Shown: in pieces, positions 63,301 through 64,000 of the stretch
Layout: every line of letters begins with the position of its first letter
Position numbering within the stretch: the first letter of the stretch is position 1
Source: Enoplolaimus lenunculus
Lineage: Eukaryota > Nematoda > Enoplea > Enoplida > Thoracostomopsidae
Assembly: GCA_030248215.1 (NCBI GenBank)
Contig: JASANG010003915.1
Span: 62,001 to 126,000, forward strand
Reading direction: 5' to 3'
DNA length: 64,000 bases
Position numbers and translations under genes: made by a program
The notes under the pieces: model-generated
The model's database searches: none
Seen by the model: only the letters and a program-made list of their open reading frames with translations
What the model was told of the DNA's origin: nothing

Positions 63301-64000
63301 ATTTCGAAGTTAATGCTATACAATGAAATAAACATTCTTTTAAAAAAGTAGCTATAAAAACAAGGTATAAAGACAAACATGACTGACAATGCTACAAAAA
63401 TTATTAAAATAAATTTTGCAAAAAATTTTACCTCTGCATCTTGTACCCTTCTTTTCAATGCTTCAACTTTCAACTCATTTAGATCAGCCAGTTTTTGTGT
63501 TTCTGCTAGTCGAAACGCCTCCGCGTCTATCCGAGACTGTAGAAATGTTTAAAACATAAGTAAATCAATACACAAATTATATATATACATACACGTATAT
63601 AATATACATCTATTTCTATTTATATATTAACTAAGAATAACAAAACAGTTGACAAATTTGACCGGCTAGAGCAGTCAAAACCACATTCAACGATTCAATT
63701 TTAGACGTCCTAAATGAATCTGGAGTAAATCCCTCGTAGTACATTATCTTCAACCAGATATTTTCGATATGTACGTAATAACTTGAATTAGGTTGTGACG
63801 GATTCCCAAAATTTGAAAGGAACAAAAACAAACTGCAATTACTTTTATTTTATGGTACTGTCCTTCAATTGTTCGCAACTCATTAACCACTGAAGTTTTA
63901 ATACGAATTAGTTCAACAATGTGAGCTCGCAATTCAGCTGCAGTTTTGACATTCAATTCAGGCAGCTCAATCATATCGCTACTGAATTGTTCCGCACTTG
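56870..64000 (-). CDS. EXTL3: EXTL3/botv heparan sulfate glycosyltransferase (11 exons, N-terminus outside window)
   Basis: Exons: 64000-63843 (partial), 63536-63432, 63195-62298, 61739-61518, 61128-60781, 60351-60250, 59334-59180, 58826-58699, 58474-58330, 57969-57841, 57079-56870 (stop TAA). All junctions are GT-AG and phases match, giving about 865 residues in frame; human EXTL3 has 919. Order: coiled coil, exostosin (GT47) domain, GT64 domain. Known members (vertebrate EXTL3, fly botv, worm rib-2) are type II membrane proteins of the secretory pathway that add the first alpha-GlcNAc committing the linkage tetrasaccharide to heparan sulfate. The signal anchor would be in the missing exon. 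Conserved GT64 words include [36 protein letters not shown] (DXD), [20 protein letters not shown] and FRCPGCPE. No break seen, so the gene looks functional. Confidence 0.93.
59430..60040. mobile_element. Diverged TTATTGAGCGAAGC-type element in an EXTL3 intron
   Basis: GTTTTATGTTTTGTGCTCGA, GGTCGAAAGGTGGATGT and tandem TTAGCTAAT/TTTGCATATTAG words parallel 21865-22820. Termini decayed (right TTTCGCTCAGC). Confidence 0.65.
60781..63195 (-). CDS. EXTL3: EXTL3 exostosin (GT47) part (exons 63195-62298, 61739-61518, 61128-60781)
   Basis: The large exon begins after the coiled coil and includes [15 protein letters not shown]-like and [14 protein letters not shown] segments, then [16 protein letters not shown] and [16 protein letters not shown]. 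The next exon has [20 protein letters not shown], the conserved exostosin end. The third has [20 protein letters not shown]. In the EXT family the GT47 lobe of EXTL3 is thought to be structural or inactive; nothing here decides that. Confidence 0.92.
61789..62114. mobile_element. CAGGGT-type element in an EXTL3 intron
   Basis: CAGAGTGTAACCGGAACT at the left and GGAATTCCGATTGCACTCTG at the right are inverted repeats related to 37323-37676. Confidence 0.7.
63432..64000 (-). CDS. EXTL3: EXTL3 coiled-coil part (exons 64000-63843 and 63536-63432)
   Basis: [20 protein letters not shown] and [13 protein letters not shown] match the EXTL3 stem; the second exon adds [20 protein letters not shown]. 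Heptad-like Leu/Ala spacing supports a coiled coil that mediates dimerisation in known EXTL3. The frame continues off the window edge, so roughly 50-60 residues including the membrane anchor are missing. Confidence 0.9.

Noticed and set aside
1-64000. CRISPR arrays, operons or bacterial genes
   Set aside because: Spliced animal genes throughout; the tandem arrays have no spacer structure of the CRISPR type.

Overview
The window is a repeat-rich, AT-rich, intron-bearing animal genome segment. GT-AG introns, trypsin-inhibitor-like (TIL) domains, an ionotropic-receptor-like protein and orthologues of EXTL3/botv and FAM241B point to a protostome invertebrate. Many transposons carry runs of the hexamer TTAGGC, the nematode telomere unit. 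This leans towards a nematode but proves nothing, because here the hexamer lies inside mobile elements.

Layout. (1) 0-13 kb, minus strand: nine exons of a large secreted mosaic protein (gene A). Its order is a long Cys-rich exon with four helical-looking repeats, two tiny linker exons, four exons with a C-x2-C core, then two TIL exons with a Ser/Thr/Pro tail between them. Every intron is phase 1. The 5' end is not found and the 3' end runs off the window. (2) 13-34 kb: gene-poor, filled with short inverted-repeat elements, many nested, plus a few coding remnants. (3) 34.6-35.9 kb, plus strand: an intact intronless receptor-like gene, followed at 37.7-38.2 kb by a coding remnant with an in-frame stop. 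(4) 41.6-49.2 kb, plus strand: gene B, seven exons, one small six-cysteine module per exon with almost fixed spacing (C-x6-C-x2-C-x4/6-C-P-x11-C-x3-C), again all phase-1 introns. I do not recognise this module as a named family. (5) 49-52.3 kb: inverted and tandem segmental duplications built from TTAA-flanked elements. (6) 52.9-54.4 kb, minus: a FAM241B orthologue in three exons. (7) 56.9-64 kb, minus: eleven exons covering nearly all of an EXTL3/botv heparan-sulfate glycosyltransferase, about 865 residues, with only the extreme N-terminus beyond the window.

Mobile DNA. At least ten families of short non-autonomous elements are visible. The commonest has GGCC termini, makes 8-bp target duplications (hAT-like) and carries TTAGGC-like arrays. 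A second has TTAA flanks and CCCTTTCTCAC termini (piggyBac-like) and encloses a tRNA-like Pol III promoter. Two palindromic families begin CACTG and lie at TA sites. Others have TIRs CAGGGT, TGGGACGTCCCA, CCAAGAGT, TTATTGAGCGAAGC and CGGGCCCGTAGCC. Nested insertions with clean target duplications give relative ages.

The two mosaic genes are probably extracellular and may relate to protease inhibition, judging from the TIL domains. EXTL3 and FAM241B are conserved housekeeping genes downstream on the minus strand. All gene models are read by eye from splice signals and reading frames, with no transcript support.
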